Source: Ganaspis brasiliensis
Lineage: Eukaryota > Arthropoda > Insecta > Hymenoptera > Figitidae
Reading direction: 5' to 3'
Length of the DNA: 64,000 nucleotides
NCBI GenBank assembly: GCA_037103525.1
Contig: JAZKLR010000244.1
Span: forward strand, 744,001-808,000
The notes under the pieces were generated by a model. That model was given only the letters and a program-made list of their open reading frames with translations. It was not told where the DNA came from and did no database searches. The stretch's first letter is position 1, and each line of letters opens with the position of its first letter. Positions 33,601 through 44,060 of this stretch are shown here, piece after piece. The position numbers and the translations under genes are program-made.

Positions 33601-35753
33601 AAGTTGTACTCGGACCCGATTTAAACGTGATAGCATTTGTGTATCTCGATGACGTAATAGTAATGGGGAAAACGCTTGCAGAACATTTAGAAAATTTACG
33701 GCGAATTCTAAAACGACTCAGAGACGCGAATTTAAAAATTAACATCGAAAAGTCAGAATTTTTCAAAACAAGTATTAATTATTTGGGACACGTCGTGGAC
33801 CAAAACGGAATTAATACTGATCCCAAAAAAGTTAAGGCTATGGTGGTCTTCGAAAGTCCACAGAATATCACAGAGTTGAGGAGATTCCTCGGGATGATTT
33901 CCTGGTACAGGAGATTCATTCCGAATTGCTCCACTCTAACAAAACCCTTAACTACGCTTTTACAAAAAAAACGCCGATGGAGTTGGGAAAGCGAACACGA
34001 AGATGCCTTTAACCAGCTCAAACAATGTTTAATTACCGCACCGGTACTGGCCGCGCCAGATTTCAGTGTGTCTTTCTGCCTTCAAACTGACGCGAGCAAC
34101 AGTGGGCTAGGCGCTGTGTTAACGCAAATTCAAGAAGGCAGAGAGGTTGTCATTGCTTACGCTAGCAAAACGTTGAGTCGTCCCGAAATGAATTATTCCA
34201 CCACGGAAAAAGAGTGTCTTGCCGTGGTCTGGGGTATTCAGAAAATGAGATATTATCTAGAAGGATATTATTTCTTGGTTTTAACGGATCATATGTCTTT
34301 AAGATGGCTTCAAACGATGGATAGTCCCGCCGGTAGAATAGCGCGATGGTGTGTATTTTTACAACAATTCCATTTTGACGTAAAATATCGAAAAGGCGCA
34401 CTAAACAAAGTAGCCGACGCCCTTTCGCGAAATCCCTGTTCGTCTGAAGACGAAGACGAATTCGAAGAAACGATTTGTTTTATTACTGAAAACGAGCAAT
34501 GCGATTGGTATCGCCGAATTAAAAATGTAATCCGTACCGATCCGAGTAGCGTACCGGATTACGCGCTAAAAGACGATAAACTGTATAGACACGTGCATCA
34601 CAGCCTAAATTTCGCGGAGAGGGGAAATGCCTGGAAATTGTGCGTACCGAAACCCTTGCGAGAAAAGGTTATGAATGAAAATCACGACGCTCCCACCGCA
34701 GGCCATTTAGGCATCGCGAAAACGATTTCGCGAATTGCGCAAAATTATTATTGGCCGGGAATGAGAGGAGATATTGCAAAGTACGTTCGACAGTGTGAAA
34801 CCTGTCAAAAGTATAAATCTCCTCAAGAGAAAACGCCAGGTCTCATGGGAACCTGCAACGCCTCTGTTCCCTGGGAATACGTCGCAATGGACATCGTCGG
34901 CCCTTTGGTAAGATCCAGTAAAGGATACAAGTACCTGCTCGTTATGCAGGATAAATTTACCAAATGGGTCGAGTTATATCCTCTACGCGAGCAGAAAACC
35001 AAACCGATAATGCAAGGTTTTAAAGACCGAATATTATTGCGTCACGGCACTCCTCGTATTTTAATCACGGATAACGGCACGCAATTCAAAGCGAATGATT
35101 TTCAAAATTTAACAAAGAGTTTCGGTATAATTCATCAATTTACTCCACCGTATTCTCCTCAATGCAATCCGGTGGAGGGAACAAATAAAACTATTAAAAA
35201 CATGATCGCAATGAATGTTGACAAAAATCAAAAAAAGTGGGACGCAAATTTAGCGGAGTTTCAATTTGCTTACAATACCGCGGTGCATGAATCAACGCAG
35301 TTCACCCCCGCGTATTTGAATTTTCAACGCGAGATACTCCCACCGAACACCTTGCGCGGAAATCTTGAATCGAAAAACTCCAGAGTCGTAGCACACACTG
35401 AACCGCTCAGAGAAACGCTCGAACTGGTAAGAACGAACTTAGCAAAAGCGTACACAGATCAAAGTAAATATTATAATTTGAGATGGCGGGATTGGTCCCC
35501 GAAAATCAGAGAATCGGTCGCGCGTAGGGAACACCCGCTTTCGTCAGCCATAAACGATTTTACAGCGAAACTAGCGCCGAAATATTCTGGAAATTATAAA
35601 ATTGTAGAAATAGTTAGTAAAAACGTCGTTGTAATTCAAGAAGATTCGGGAAAAACACATCGTTGTCACGTGAAGGACTTGAAGCAGTATCATCGTCCCG
35701 ACTCGCCGTCAACGAATCCTGAAACCATCTCTGGTACTGCAACACAAAACTAA
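33585..35753 (+). pseudogene. pol: pol part 2: RT C-terminal half, RNase H and integrase
   Basis: An uninterrupted 722-codon frame. RT catalytic box YLDDVIV is near 33642; RNase H starts at LQTDASNSGLGA with conserved Asp/Glu residues (TTEKECLAVVWG, LTDHMSLRWL); integrase shows the zinc-binding HHCC region (TAGHLG to CETCQKYK), then a DDE core: AMDIVGP, ITDNGTQF and NPVEGTNKTI. The C-terminal part (KYSGNYKIVEI, HVKDLKQY) resembles a GPY/F-type module. Cut off from the N-terminal RT by the deletion at about 33575-33590. Confidence 0.88.
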
Positions 35754-35812
35754 GCACCTGATTGGTCGAACGAAGTCGCACGTGATTGGATAGAGATCAA
35801 TTCACCAAAGTC

Positions 35813-35848
35813 TATAAAAATGGTGACTTTTGCAAACTACCCTCACTT
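35813..35848 (+). promoter_or_regulatory. Possible internal promoter ahead of ORF3
   Basis: TATAAAAA at 35813-35820, with TCACTT (A at 35845) 32 bp downstream, sits between the pol stop (35753) and the likely ORF3 start (35899). Spacing fits a TATA/initiator pair, but it could be chance in AT-rich DNA. Confidence 0.35.
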
Positions 35849-35898
35849 ATCTTGTGGATCTCATGGTGGTACCATCCCCAAGAAAATTCTTTTTGAGA

Positions 35899-36704
35899 AT
35901 GTCAGACCAACACGAAGTCTCTACACCGAAAGCTGACGAAGTCGTACGTGAAATCGACAATTGCCTGGCCGACTACGAGACAACGGTGGAACCAGGATGG
36001 AAAACAAGGGTTTACACCGAACAAGACTGGATCGCAGAATTCCAAATTATGTAACGAAGATTGAAAAGCCGACCGATGAGAAATCATTGGAAAATGAAGC
36101 CGAATCAGTCCACAGCCCGGACAAGAAGAAAGCGCTCAACGAGAAGGGAATTCAAATACAAGAATTCACGTCCGATTCCACTTCTGAAGTCACGGTTTCG
36201 CCTGACGCTCAACAAAGTGTGGACACGTCCACCGACAACGACGATGCGGCAGAAGCGTCAATACAAGAGGACAGCGACTTTGATTATGAAGCGGCGTACG
36301 AGTTGCTGGACAAGGCGTTAGACGATGCCATGACCGACTACGCCGAAGTTCACCGAGAACAGCCAGAAGCCATTCTGGAAACGCCGGAAATCGAGTGGAA
36401 ATTGATTGAGATAGCCAGAGACTACTCACCTACGCCCAAAAGCTTGTTCAACTTGCGAAAAAGACAGAAAGAGGAGGTTCACAAACTTCCTAGGGCGATC
36501 CCCACAGAAATTTTAAACCTGGAAGCAGCGGGACCCTCTACTACCAAGGACAAGGAGTCCCATCCTCGAGAGGCACCTAGAGGGAAAAAGAAAAAGTATC
36601 TGGAGATGGTTAATGGTCAGTTGATGGATGTCCGAGTCAACGCCAAAGGTGAAAAGACCATGAAGCCAAGCCACAAGGAACCGAAGAAGCCACGCAGAAA
36701 TTAA
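35899..36704 (+). pseudogene. ORF3 of the LTR retrotransposon, unknown function, frameshifted
   Basis: Starts MSDQHEVSTPKADE; frame 1 ends at 36054 while the main part is open in another frame from before 35961 to 36704, so a frameshift lies between 35961 and 36054. The product would be hydrophilic: a Ser/Thr/Asp/Glu-rich centre (SDFDYEAAYELLDKALDDAM), an amphipathic TPKSLFNLRKRQKEEVH segment, and a strongly basic tail (RGKKKKY, KEPKKPRRN) like a nuclear signal. No signal peptide, transmembrane segment or furin-like site, so it is not an envelope gene. I do not recognise a family. G+C and codon use resemble pol. Confidence 0.65.
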
Positions 36705-36914
36705 CGATCCTTTTCCTTTTTTTTAATCCATGTATTCCCATTTCTTTTCTATGTAAAATTTCATATTTTATATCTAGTCTTAAATTATGACATTTGCTAT
36801 ATTGTTCATCCAATTTGTAAATACAAAAAAAAAAAAAAAAAAATGTTTAGTAAGTAGGTTAACTTTTGTTTCAAACATACGAAAAGAAAACTTGCGACAG
36901 TTTTCTTTTTTTCG

Positions 36915-36926
36915 AAGAAAGGGGAG
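36915..36926 (+). other. Polypurine tract
   Basis: AAGAAAGGGGAG directly precedes the right LTR start TGTGAG; this is the expected plus-strand priming site. Confidence 0.85.
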
Positions 36927-37565
36927 TGTGAGAAACGTCTCGAGCCATTCACGACCGAGCTGGCAAGCCGACACGAGAATCGGAGAGAAAAGCGCGCGAG
37001 AATCTTTCCTGACGAAAAAAATCAACCGGCCGGGAATACACGCGTCAAGCGACGAAAATTTACTAAGTCCCAAAAAGCTGGGTATAGACTATAAACGAGG
37101 TGAATCGTTCTGCCCCCAGTTTTCGCTATTGTCCAATCGCGGGACAATTTCCCCGGCAACTCGCGAAGCACCAATCGGCGCGCGTGTTTAGTCGACGCAT
37201 GCGCCGCGCTCGAAACGTCGCCGAGCCTAAGTATTTGCAGTTGCGCTCGAGAATTCATTCTGATGCAAACACGAAGACAGCCGAGCTGTCACGATTTCCG
37301 ACGAACGACGTGCCAGGGCGGCACACAGCGACTTAGGAACTGGCAGTCCCAGTTCACACATCGAGGAGGAACACCGTTTTATTTTTAATAAAAATAAAGT
37401 ACCTGCACCTCTCCTTACGCATTTTTCGAACCTTTTTCGTATTTTTTTATTATTTAGGAAACTAACACAGAACGTTCCACGAGTCGAACTTGTGGAACGA
37501 CAAAACGAGTAGTCCTTGTTGCGTGGTAGAACCACAGCAAAGTGGCAGAGCCACTATTTCCAACA
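36927..37565 (+). repeat. 3' LTR
   Basis: Begins TGTGAGAAACG directly after the polypurine tract. TATAAA at 37090, at the same offset (163) as in the left copy; AATAAA at 37387 and 37393. The end is placed at CAACA (37565) only because it gives a TG..CA border; it could lie elsewhere between about 37400 and 37570. Confidence 0.7.
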
Positions 37566-38268
37566 GTGAATCGTGTTAGTCGTATAAGATAACACGAGAT
37601 GATTTTGACAGGTTCGCGGATATCGTGCCGGATCTAATAAATTAAATTCTCAGTGTTTTCGCGCGCGTTTACTTATTTTTAGTGTTTCATTTTTCGTTTC
37701 ACGCGTCGTAGTAGCAGACAGTATTTTTCGCGTTCGATTTTGCGTCCCGTTCTACGCATTTTTCTATTATTTAAAACTCGCTATTTTATCGTTTTCTAGC
37801 CATCGATCAATGAATTGATTTACGTGTATGTTGTTTTCACTGATAAAACATTTCTTTTTTTTTTATCATTAATTTAGTTCGATTTTTCGGTTTGAACTCT
37901 TATGTAAGAAACCACGTGTGAATTCACGCAACGTGATCATTATTGTAATATAGTAAACTTTTCTAATGCATTTAATTAAACTATATTTAATTTGAACAGG
38001 AACTTGTGTTGAATTATTTGTGCGAGTCTTAATTCCCCACTTCGAATCCTGGTTTTTTCGGCGAGTCATATCCGGAGCAACGGGGGAAGAATTTGTTCAT
38101 TTTTGACAAGACTTTTGATTCGTTACAACGCACCTTTGATTCATGTACTTTTCGCGATTTTCAATTATGATTGTTTGACACTATTTATTGTATTAGAGTT
38201 ATGTCTTTTTAAATATATAGTCATTCCTGGAAAATGCAACGAATTACATTAAAAAGTCATTTTTGATA
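37566..38268. other. Sequence between the right LTR and the outer inverted repeat
   Basis: CG-containing sequence with TTTTCG words up to about 37790, then AT-rich. It may be the remaining half of the older foldback element or the leader of a second, truncated retrotransposon copy. No gene recognised. Confidence 0.4.
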
Positions 38269-38306
38269 AAAATGGTGTTACAAGGTTTGCATGTTAAGGT
38301 GACGAT
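38269..38306 (-). repeat. Right half of the inverted repeat enclosing the LTR element
   Basis: Inverse match to 31427-31463 (AGGTTTGCATGTTAAGGTGA). Confidence 0.65.
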
Positions 38307-38606
38307 ATGGCGGACTTCTATACGGCGGAAACTCATCAGGTAAATGTAGAAGGGTCTATATCGGTGAGAGTTAATGACTGGGCGAGTGTCATTAAATTCA
38401 GGGCATAGGCTACTTGGTTTTGAGCAAAAGTAATTATATATGTAAATATGTCGCCAAGAATGAAGCTACAAAACATCTCTGAACGTTCACTCACTAATAT
38501 TGCATTTTAATGAACCTCTCTACGGTGTATGGAAGTCGTGTATTTTAAGACATAAGACATTTATAAAATGAGATTTCTATTAAAGCATCTTACAGTAATT
38601 TTAAAT

Positions 38607-38924
38607 TAGGGTAGATGTACCTATTACTGTAAATGCACCAATTACTGCAATTCTTTTGAAAAACATTATTATTATTATTATTATTGGGACACAGTAATTG
38701 GTGCAGACTCGTAGTAATACCAGCACCGAGTATTATTTATAAATATGTTATTTTTAAGAATACATTATTTCTTTTAATATTTTAATTAGTAGTTTCTACT
38801 CCAATAAATAACAAGAGTGTTTTTAAAACCAGTCAAATATTTATCTTTCATTTATATTTATCTTCTTTTCCAATATTTTATCGGACTTCGATTTCACATC
38901 GCAATAATTGGTACTTTTACCCTA
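38607..38924. mobile_element. MITE with TAGGGTAGATGTACC ends
   Basis: Left end TAGGGTAGATGTACCTATTA and inverse right end TAGGGTAAAAGTACCAATTA; inner words CCAATTACTG and CAGTAATTGG are inverted. A (TTA)n run lies at 38667-38682. Confidence 0.65.
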
Positions 38925-38959
38925 TTTCATTGGTCTATAATTTTGGCGATCTCTCATTG

Positions 38960-39000
38960 GTACCTTAGGTTCCGTTGAAATGGTACAGAACCCTAAAAAT
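38960..39000 (-). repeat. Isolated head of the GGGTTCCGT family
   Basis: On the minus strand TTTTTAGGGTTCTGTACC with a hairpin to ACGGAACC, as at 23061 and at 339. No body follows. Confidence 0.55.
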
Positions 39001-39151
39001 TGTAATACTTTTTAAAATTCTATCCAATGTTATATTAAATCGCTCATATATAAATCATAAGACATATTATTTGTAAATAATGTAAAATTTTATTTCAAAT
39101 AAATTTGATAATACTATTTCTGTTGCTTTCACAATAATTTACAATGAGTTT

Positions 39152-41434
39152 TTAAGCCCATCCAGCGGCAGCGGGAGCAACATATGCTGCATATGTGGGA
39201 GCGGAGTATTGGGCAACTGGGGCAGAATAATCAACATGAGTTGAGTATTTAGAGATGGTGGCTTGGGCAGGAGCATAAGTCTTCACAATAGCTGGAGCAG
39301 CATGTACAAGAGGGGCAGCGTGGACAGTCTTAACGGCAATTTGAGCAGGGTCTTTGCGAACTACGGCATTGAATCCATTGAAATCATCGGCAGTATAGTC
39401 AACAGTTCTGCGGGTACCATCAGCATCCAGGAGGGAGTAACTGCCCTTGACTACATCTCCATCGCGAGTTTCGTATTGGCTCTTGGAGTCTCCGGTCAGA
39501 CTGTCCTGGACATCGTAGGCGTAGCTGTACTGAGGATGAGGATCATACTCGTCATCAACTGTCTTAGTCAATACTGCTTGCGCAACTGGAGCAGCTGCAT
39601 AAACTGGAGCAGCAGCATATGCCAACGAAGCTGGGCCAGCTGCGTAACTTAAGTGTGCTCCAATGTGCCCGGCATTGGCAGCAGCTACCAAAGCAGCGAG
39701 AACGATAAACTGCAATGATAAATTTTAATGTTATCAGTCTTGTTTAAAGTTTTGTATCCGTACCATGACTACATGAAATTACTTAAAAACAAAAATCTTA
39801 TTCATTAGAATAAAAAAGGAAACATAGTCATAGTCATTTTGAATTTACCACTCAGAATTTGCGTTAATTAAGTAATATTACACAAAAAAAAGTGTTTAGC
39901 TGCTCCAGATAAACGTATTTAGCAAACCAGTGTGACGTCACAAGTCCGTTAAGTTTTGTCATTTGTCAAGAGAATTGGGCTCAAAACTCAAATTTACATT
40001 GAAATGCGTGGGATTATTATTGTGAAAAAGTTTTTGCGATTAATTTACTGTAAAATTGTATAAATTATTGCAATTAAAAGGTAGAAAATGTTATTTTGAG
40101 TCTTTGTAATATACTTATATTCCTTATCAATTATTTAATTTGCACTTAACAGGTAAATAAACAATCACAATGACATCACACTGGTTTGCTCAATAGCTGG
40201 ATTTCATTTAGATAGAAATCTACTAGGTGTAACAGCTAAACATTTGGCTGTGTCAGTAAAACATATAGCTAGGCAGCCATATGTTTAACAGACACAGCAA
40301 AATGTTTAGCTGCTACTCCTAGATTTCTATATAAACGGAATCCATAGCTACATGTTTATGTGGAGCAGATAAACACTTTTTTCAGTGTAATATTTGAAAG
40401 TTTATTGTTTCTGATGAGGGAATCTTAGTTGTTGAAACGCAAAATGTGTTAAGTCTATTTTCCGAGTCAGTATATCATTTTGATACAACCATGAAGATTG
40501 TCTCTAACTATGAATGAGTCACTAATAACTAATTCTTATTCATTTTTGACTAGTTTAAATAGGGGGGACTTGTTGACTGTGAAATAGTCAGAAACTACAA
40601 ATTTAATTAGTATCTCTGACTGGCAAAATTTCATCACAAGAAGATATTTACTTTTAATTTACAATTTATCAATATTTTACTCTTCTTAATGCAACAATTT
40701 TCCCTAAAATAGCGCTTAAAGTTGCAATTGAAATAGATATTGAAAGTAAATTATAAGTTAGTTACATTTTTTGTAATTTTAGTTCCGAATGTCGTAACAT
40801 TTCACTTTCAAACTGTATTTATATGAAACTGCTATAAAATTTACATAATTTATTTATAAATATAAGGTAAAAATACCATTATTAATTACTAAAAAACACA
40901 AATTTATAGTTTTTGTGTTACAAATTAAATTAGTAACAGGACTCTCTAAATAGGAATTTGTCAAAAAATACTAATGAAATGACGAAAAGTCATCCACTAA
41001 TTAAATTTGTAAAAATTTCTACTAAGAATTAGTGATAGAACTCTAGAAATGGGTTTTTTTTTCGTCAATTGTTGAAAATGTAAAAAATACAATTGCTTCG
41101 ACTTAATTATTTTTATTTTTGCACAACACAACACAATTTTCTAAGATCTATAAATTTTCACTTTTATATACAATTTTTGAAGACAATAATGTTTTTACTT
41201 AAAATAAACAGTGTTTCTTTTGCTCATATATGAATTTCGATTCAAATTTTTTAAATTGGCTTCAAAAGAGAGTATACCTAAAGGAATAAAGGGACAATGA
41301 TTTTTAAATTCATTGTCAGAGATATCGATCTTTTAACAAGAATTTAAATGACTTATTTGTTCCCGGTGAGAATCATTAAATTTAATTGATTTGGTTTAAA
41401 ATAGAAAAATATATCTTCTTACTTTGAATGCCAT
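39152..41434 (-). CDS. RR-2 cuticular protein (189 residues), two exons
   Basis: Predicted secreted chitin-binding cuticle protein. Exon 1 (41434-41423) encodes Met-Ala-Phe-Lys and ends at GTAAGA; a 1.7-kb intron follows; exon 2 is 39709-39152. The signal peptide ends at AANAG (residue 18). The Rebers-Riddiford RR-2 domain spans about residues 59-122: EYDPHPQYSYAYDVQD, LTGDSKSQYETRDGD, GSYSLLDADGTRRTVDYTAD, GFNAVV, with the aromatic residues thought to contact chitin. C-terminal AAP/VKT region, then ISKYSTHVDYSAPVAQY and AAAGWA. AATAAA at 39094-39089. RR-2 proteins are typical of hard cuticle. It is divergent from the no-RR gene at 42155, with about 720 bp between start codons. Its intron contains a TA-flanked MITE. 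Confidence 0.93.
39881..40387. mobile_element. TA-flanked MITE with GTGTTTAGCTGCTCC ends
   Basis: Left end CACAAAAAAAAGTGTTTAGC and inverse right end CACTGAAAAAAGTGTTTATC; TA at 39879-39880 and 40388-40389. Inner inverted blocks CCAGTGTGACGTCAC (39930) and GACATCACACTGG (40170), and AACATTTGGCTGTGTC and its inverse. Intron of the RR-2 gene. Confidence 0.75.
40388..41422. other. Remainder of the first intron of the RR-2 gene
   Basis: AT-rich, with no second gene or clear element. Short inverted words around 40560-41040 (ACTAATTAAATTTG, AATTTAATTAGT) hint at a decayed foldback. Confidence 0.4.
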
Positions 41435-41465
41435 GGTAGTGATTGGAACAGTTGATAGTTACAAT

Positions 41466-41500
41466 TGATGTTTTTCTAACTAGATAATTCAGTTTTTATA
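41466..41500 (-). promoter_or_regulatory. Core promoter of the RR-2 gene at 39152
   Basis: Minus-strand TATAAAAA (41500-41493); the A of TCAATTG at 41466 is 34 bp downstream. An upstream GATCCAGTTTCTTGC (41603-41589) matches a motif upstream of the RR-2 gene at 49979. Confidence 0.8.
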
Positions 41501-42085
41501 GGAAGTTGTCGAGTCGACTTAAATTTGTATGATGGTAGGGAAAAGTAGTAGATATTATTGGACGAAGCTTTGAAATGAGGAAAATTAAGCAAGAAACTGG
41601 ATCATTTCCTTAAGCTAATATATTGATTATGTTAAGAGATAAATGTAACTGTACTGTTGCGAAGGCACGACCTTGCCCTTGACAGCAAATGCTCGATGCC
41701 TAAAAATATTAGAATTATACTTCGTACGATTCAACTGTTTGTTTGAATGTTAGAGTCTAATAAACAGTTTAATTGACATTATTTATTTCAAAATATTTAA
41801 AATGCTTTACTTTAGCATTTTTTAACTTTTATGATTTTGCTTGATGTTTATGAAAGAGAAGTATTTCTTATTTGCTTTTATTTGTATGCTAATAAATAGA
41901 ATGATATATTTTTAAATTAGCATACGGAATATTATACGTAACTGTCAATGCCGATATAATGTTTCATAATTATCAACCTTTCTTTGATGGGCTAGTATCA
42001 AAAAGGCACTAAAATAACAGTTTTTGACGGACAATTTACTTTCTTGGTGTATTTACTCACTCTCTCTAAAAGGTTCTTTTTATCT

Positions 42086-42123
42086 TATAAAAGGAGATTT
42101 ATCTACTTCAAACGATATCATTT
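42086..42123 (+). promoter_or_regulatory. Core promoter of cuticle gene at 42155
   Basis: TATAAAAG at 42086-42093; the A of TCATTTG at 42120 is 34 bp downstream, then 35 bp to the ATG. Confidence 0.8.
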
Positions 42124-42154
42124 GTCAAGTAGCAACTGAACCAATTACTAAATC

Positions 42155-43371
42155 ATGGCTTTTAAGGTATACAAATAAAATTCTTATTTATGATTTTTCG
42201 TCCTGTATACCATTAATGTTTTTTACATTTTCTTAACTTATACTTGTAACTTATAATGTTTCTTTGAAAACTATTAAAATTATAAGTTTTTCTATTTACA
42301 AGTAATTTAAACATTTGTTAACAAAAAAATATAGACTAGATTTTTTATAAATTTGATTATAAACAACTTTTCTGATTGTACAGACATTTATTTGTACTGT
42401 TTAATGGATTATTCCTAAATTATAAGAAATTTCGAGTAAGTATCATTTTGCCACAAAACTTTTTTAAGATTCTTGTATTGTATACAAATATAGGTAAATG
42501 TTATTTTGTACAACTACTAAAATTAAAAGTTTGAACAATTATCAATTAAATTAATACCTTAAATAAATAATGAACACTTCAATTAATTCATAAAAATAAA
42601 ATACTTAATAGGTAATTAGAACCTAAAAATGACTCGTTATTTCTTATTCATATTTATTTTTTAATTTAAAGTTAAGTAAAAGGTATATCTTTGAATTTAG
42701 AAGTTTAACAAAAAATTCAGCTCTTTAGTAATTATTCAAAATATTGGAACATTCAAAAAATTATTCTTGCACTATATTTATATTTAATTTGCATTTGTTT
42801 TTTAAATGTGTTTACATTGTCTTTGTAATTTCTAATTAGTTGGAATTTGTGTAAATTTCAGTTTATCATCTTCGCTGCCTTCGTGGCTGTTTCTAATGCT
42901 GGACATCTCAGTGCTCCCCTGGAATATAGCTACACTGCTGTTGCTCCTGCTCCAGTTGCTTCAATTGTCAAGACCATCCACTCTGCCCCAACTGTCTACG
43001 CAGCCAAATACGCTTCTCCAATTGCCTATACTGCACCAGTTGCTAAATATGTTGCTCCAGTTGCTTCAGTAGCTTATGCTGCCCCCGCTATTGCACATGC
43101 TCATTCTTCATCTTCAATTGTTAAGACCATCCAATCTGCACCTGTTGTAAAGAGCGTCTCCCTTGCCCCCGCTGTCTATCAAGCTCCAGTCTATGCTGCC
43201 AAACCAATTGCCTACTCAGCACCAGTAGCATCTCTCAACTATGCTGCTCCTCTACAATATTCTGCCTCAGCTCACTATGCTGCCCCAGCTCAATATTCTG
43301 CTTCCCTTCAATATGCTGCCCCAGCCCATTATTCTGCTCCCCTTTCCTACGCATCTGCTGGGTGGGCTTAA
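42155..43371 (+). CDS. Ala/Tyr/Pro-rich cuticular protein (173 residues), two exons
   Basis: Predicted secreted cuticle protein. Exon 1 (42155-42166) encodes Met-Ala-Phe-Lys before GTATAC; exon 2 (42862-43371) follows ATTTCAG. Signal peptide FIIFAAFVAVSNAG. The body has SIVKTIHSAPTVYA, repeated PVAKYVAPVASVAYAAP, a SSSSIVKTIQSAP unit, and a C-terminal set of tandem YSA/YAAPA(Q/H)YSA repeats, ending SAGWA. No chitin-binding RR domain. The GWA ending and exon design tie it to the genes at 27560 and 39152. AATAAA at 43465. Tyr in the repeats could serve in cross-linking (inference). Confidence 0.88.
42167..42861. other. Intron of the cuticle gene at 42155
   Basis: AT-rich, 695 bp, no repeat termini recognised. 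A short frame running across the exon 1 border is intron read-through and not a gene. Confidence 0.6.
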
Positions 43372-43739
43372 ACTTGAAAAATTAGTTCATTTTTGAATCT
43401 GTGCCATTTTTTAATGTCCATTATTTTATAATAATTATTTATGTGAAGTATTCAAAACTGTCTCAATAAAATTAAAACGTACAGTTAAAGGTTTCTTTAT
43501 TAATTACACAGTCCAACAAAAAAGAAATTTGTGAAGACACTACACTAGTGTATTACTATTTAATTCCTACGTATTTTTCTCAGCTGAATCCGAATCCAAA
43601 GTCAAAATAACCAGATTGGTTAAAATTTTTCAGATAATCTTAGTAAATTACTCAAAAACACTTCTAAAATCGCTTTTTTGAGATTATCTAAAAAATGTTA
43701 GCTAATCTGATCATTTTGACTTTGCGCTGTTAAAAATTT

Positions 43740-44060
43740 GGGGAGTTAACGGCTGCTGGAGTTGTAACCCAAATAGCACCGAAGTTTTCAGGAAGCTAAC
43801 AGGAAACTAACCGTGTTAAGTTCGTTAGCTAACACTGTTAGTTTTCTGTTAGCTCCCAGAAAGTTATGGATGTAAATTTTCATGAAGATTCGAACCCGGG
43901 TTTTCCAGCTGCCAGTCCAGTAGGCTAACAACCAGCCAATGAGAGATATGAATTACCAATAAGAAATAAACTTTATAGCTAGACAGTTCAGTAACACAGA
44001 CCGTTGGCCCAACTGTCAGCCAGCCCAAGTCGTCTAAGTGTGAAAAATCGTGTTTTTTCA
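43740..44060 (-). mobile_element. Possible tRNA-derived SINE
   Basis: On the minus strand GGGTTCGAATC (43897-43887) is a perfect B-box core; upstream CATTGGCTGGTTGTTAGCC is a poor A-box or D-arm. The cloverleaf does not close, so it is not a working tRNA. An adjacent palindrome (AAGCTAACAGGAAACTAAC and its inverse, 43792-43857) lies downstream. Confidence 0.4.

Larger units (their letters stand above)
31506..37565 (+). mobile_element. Ty3/gypsy-type LTR retrotransposon, broken, with a third ORF
   Basis: Order: partial 5' LTR (31506-31713), gag, protease, RT, RNase H, integrase, ORF3, polypurine tract, 3' LTR (from 36927). The gene order PR-RT-RH-IN places it in Ty3/gypsy. Lesions seen: loss of the 3' part of the left LTR together with the primer-binding region and the start of gag, a frameshift in an A run (about 32055-32065), a deletion in RT (about 33575-33590) and a frameshift in ORF3 (between 35961 and 36054). 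The element is therefore not autonomous. The right LTR boundary is uncertain (tentatively 37565, at CAACA) and no target duplication could be matched to the left flank (ACGC). Confidence 0.85.

Noticed and set aside
35899..36704. Envelope gene of an errantivirus-like element
   Set aside because: The product is hydrophilic throughout, with no signal peptide, cleavage site or membrane anchor.
39263..39652. 129-codon + strand frame with hydrophobic stretches
   Set aside because: Antisense of the RR-2 exon at 39152; no independent support.
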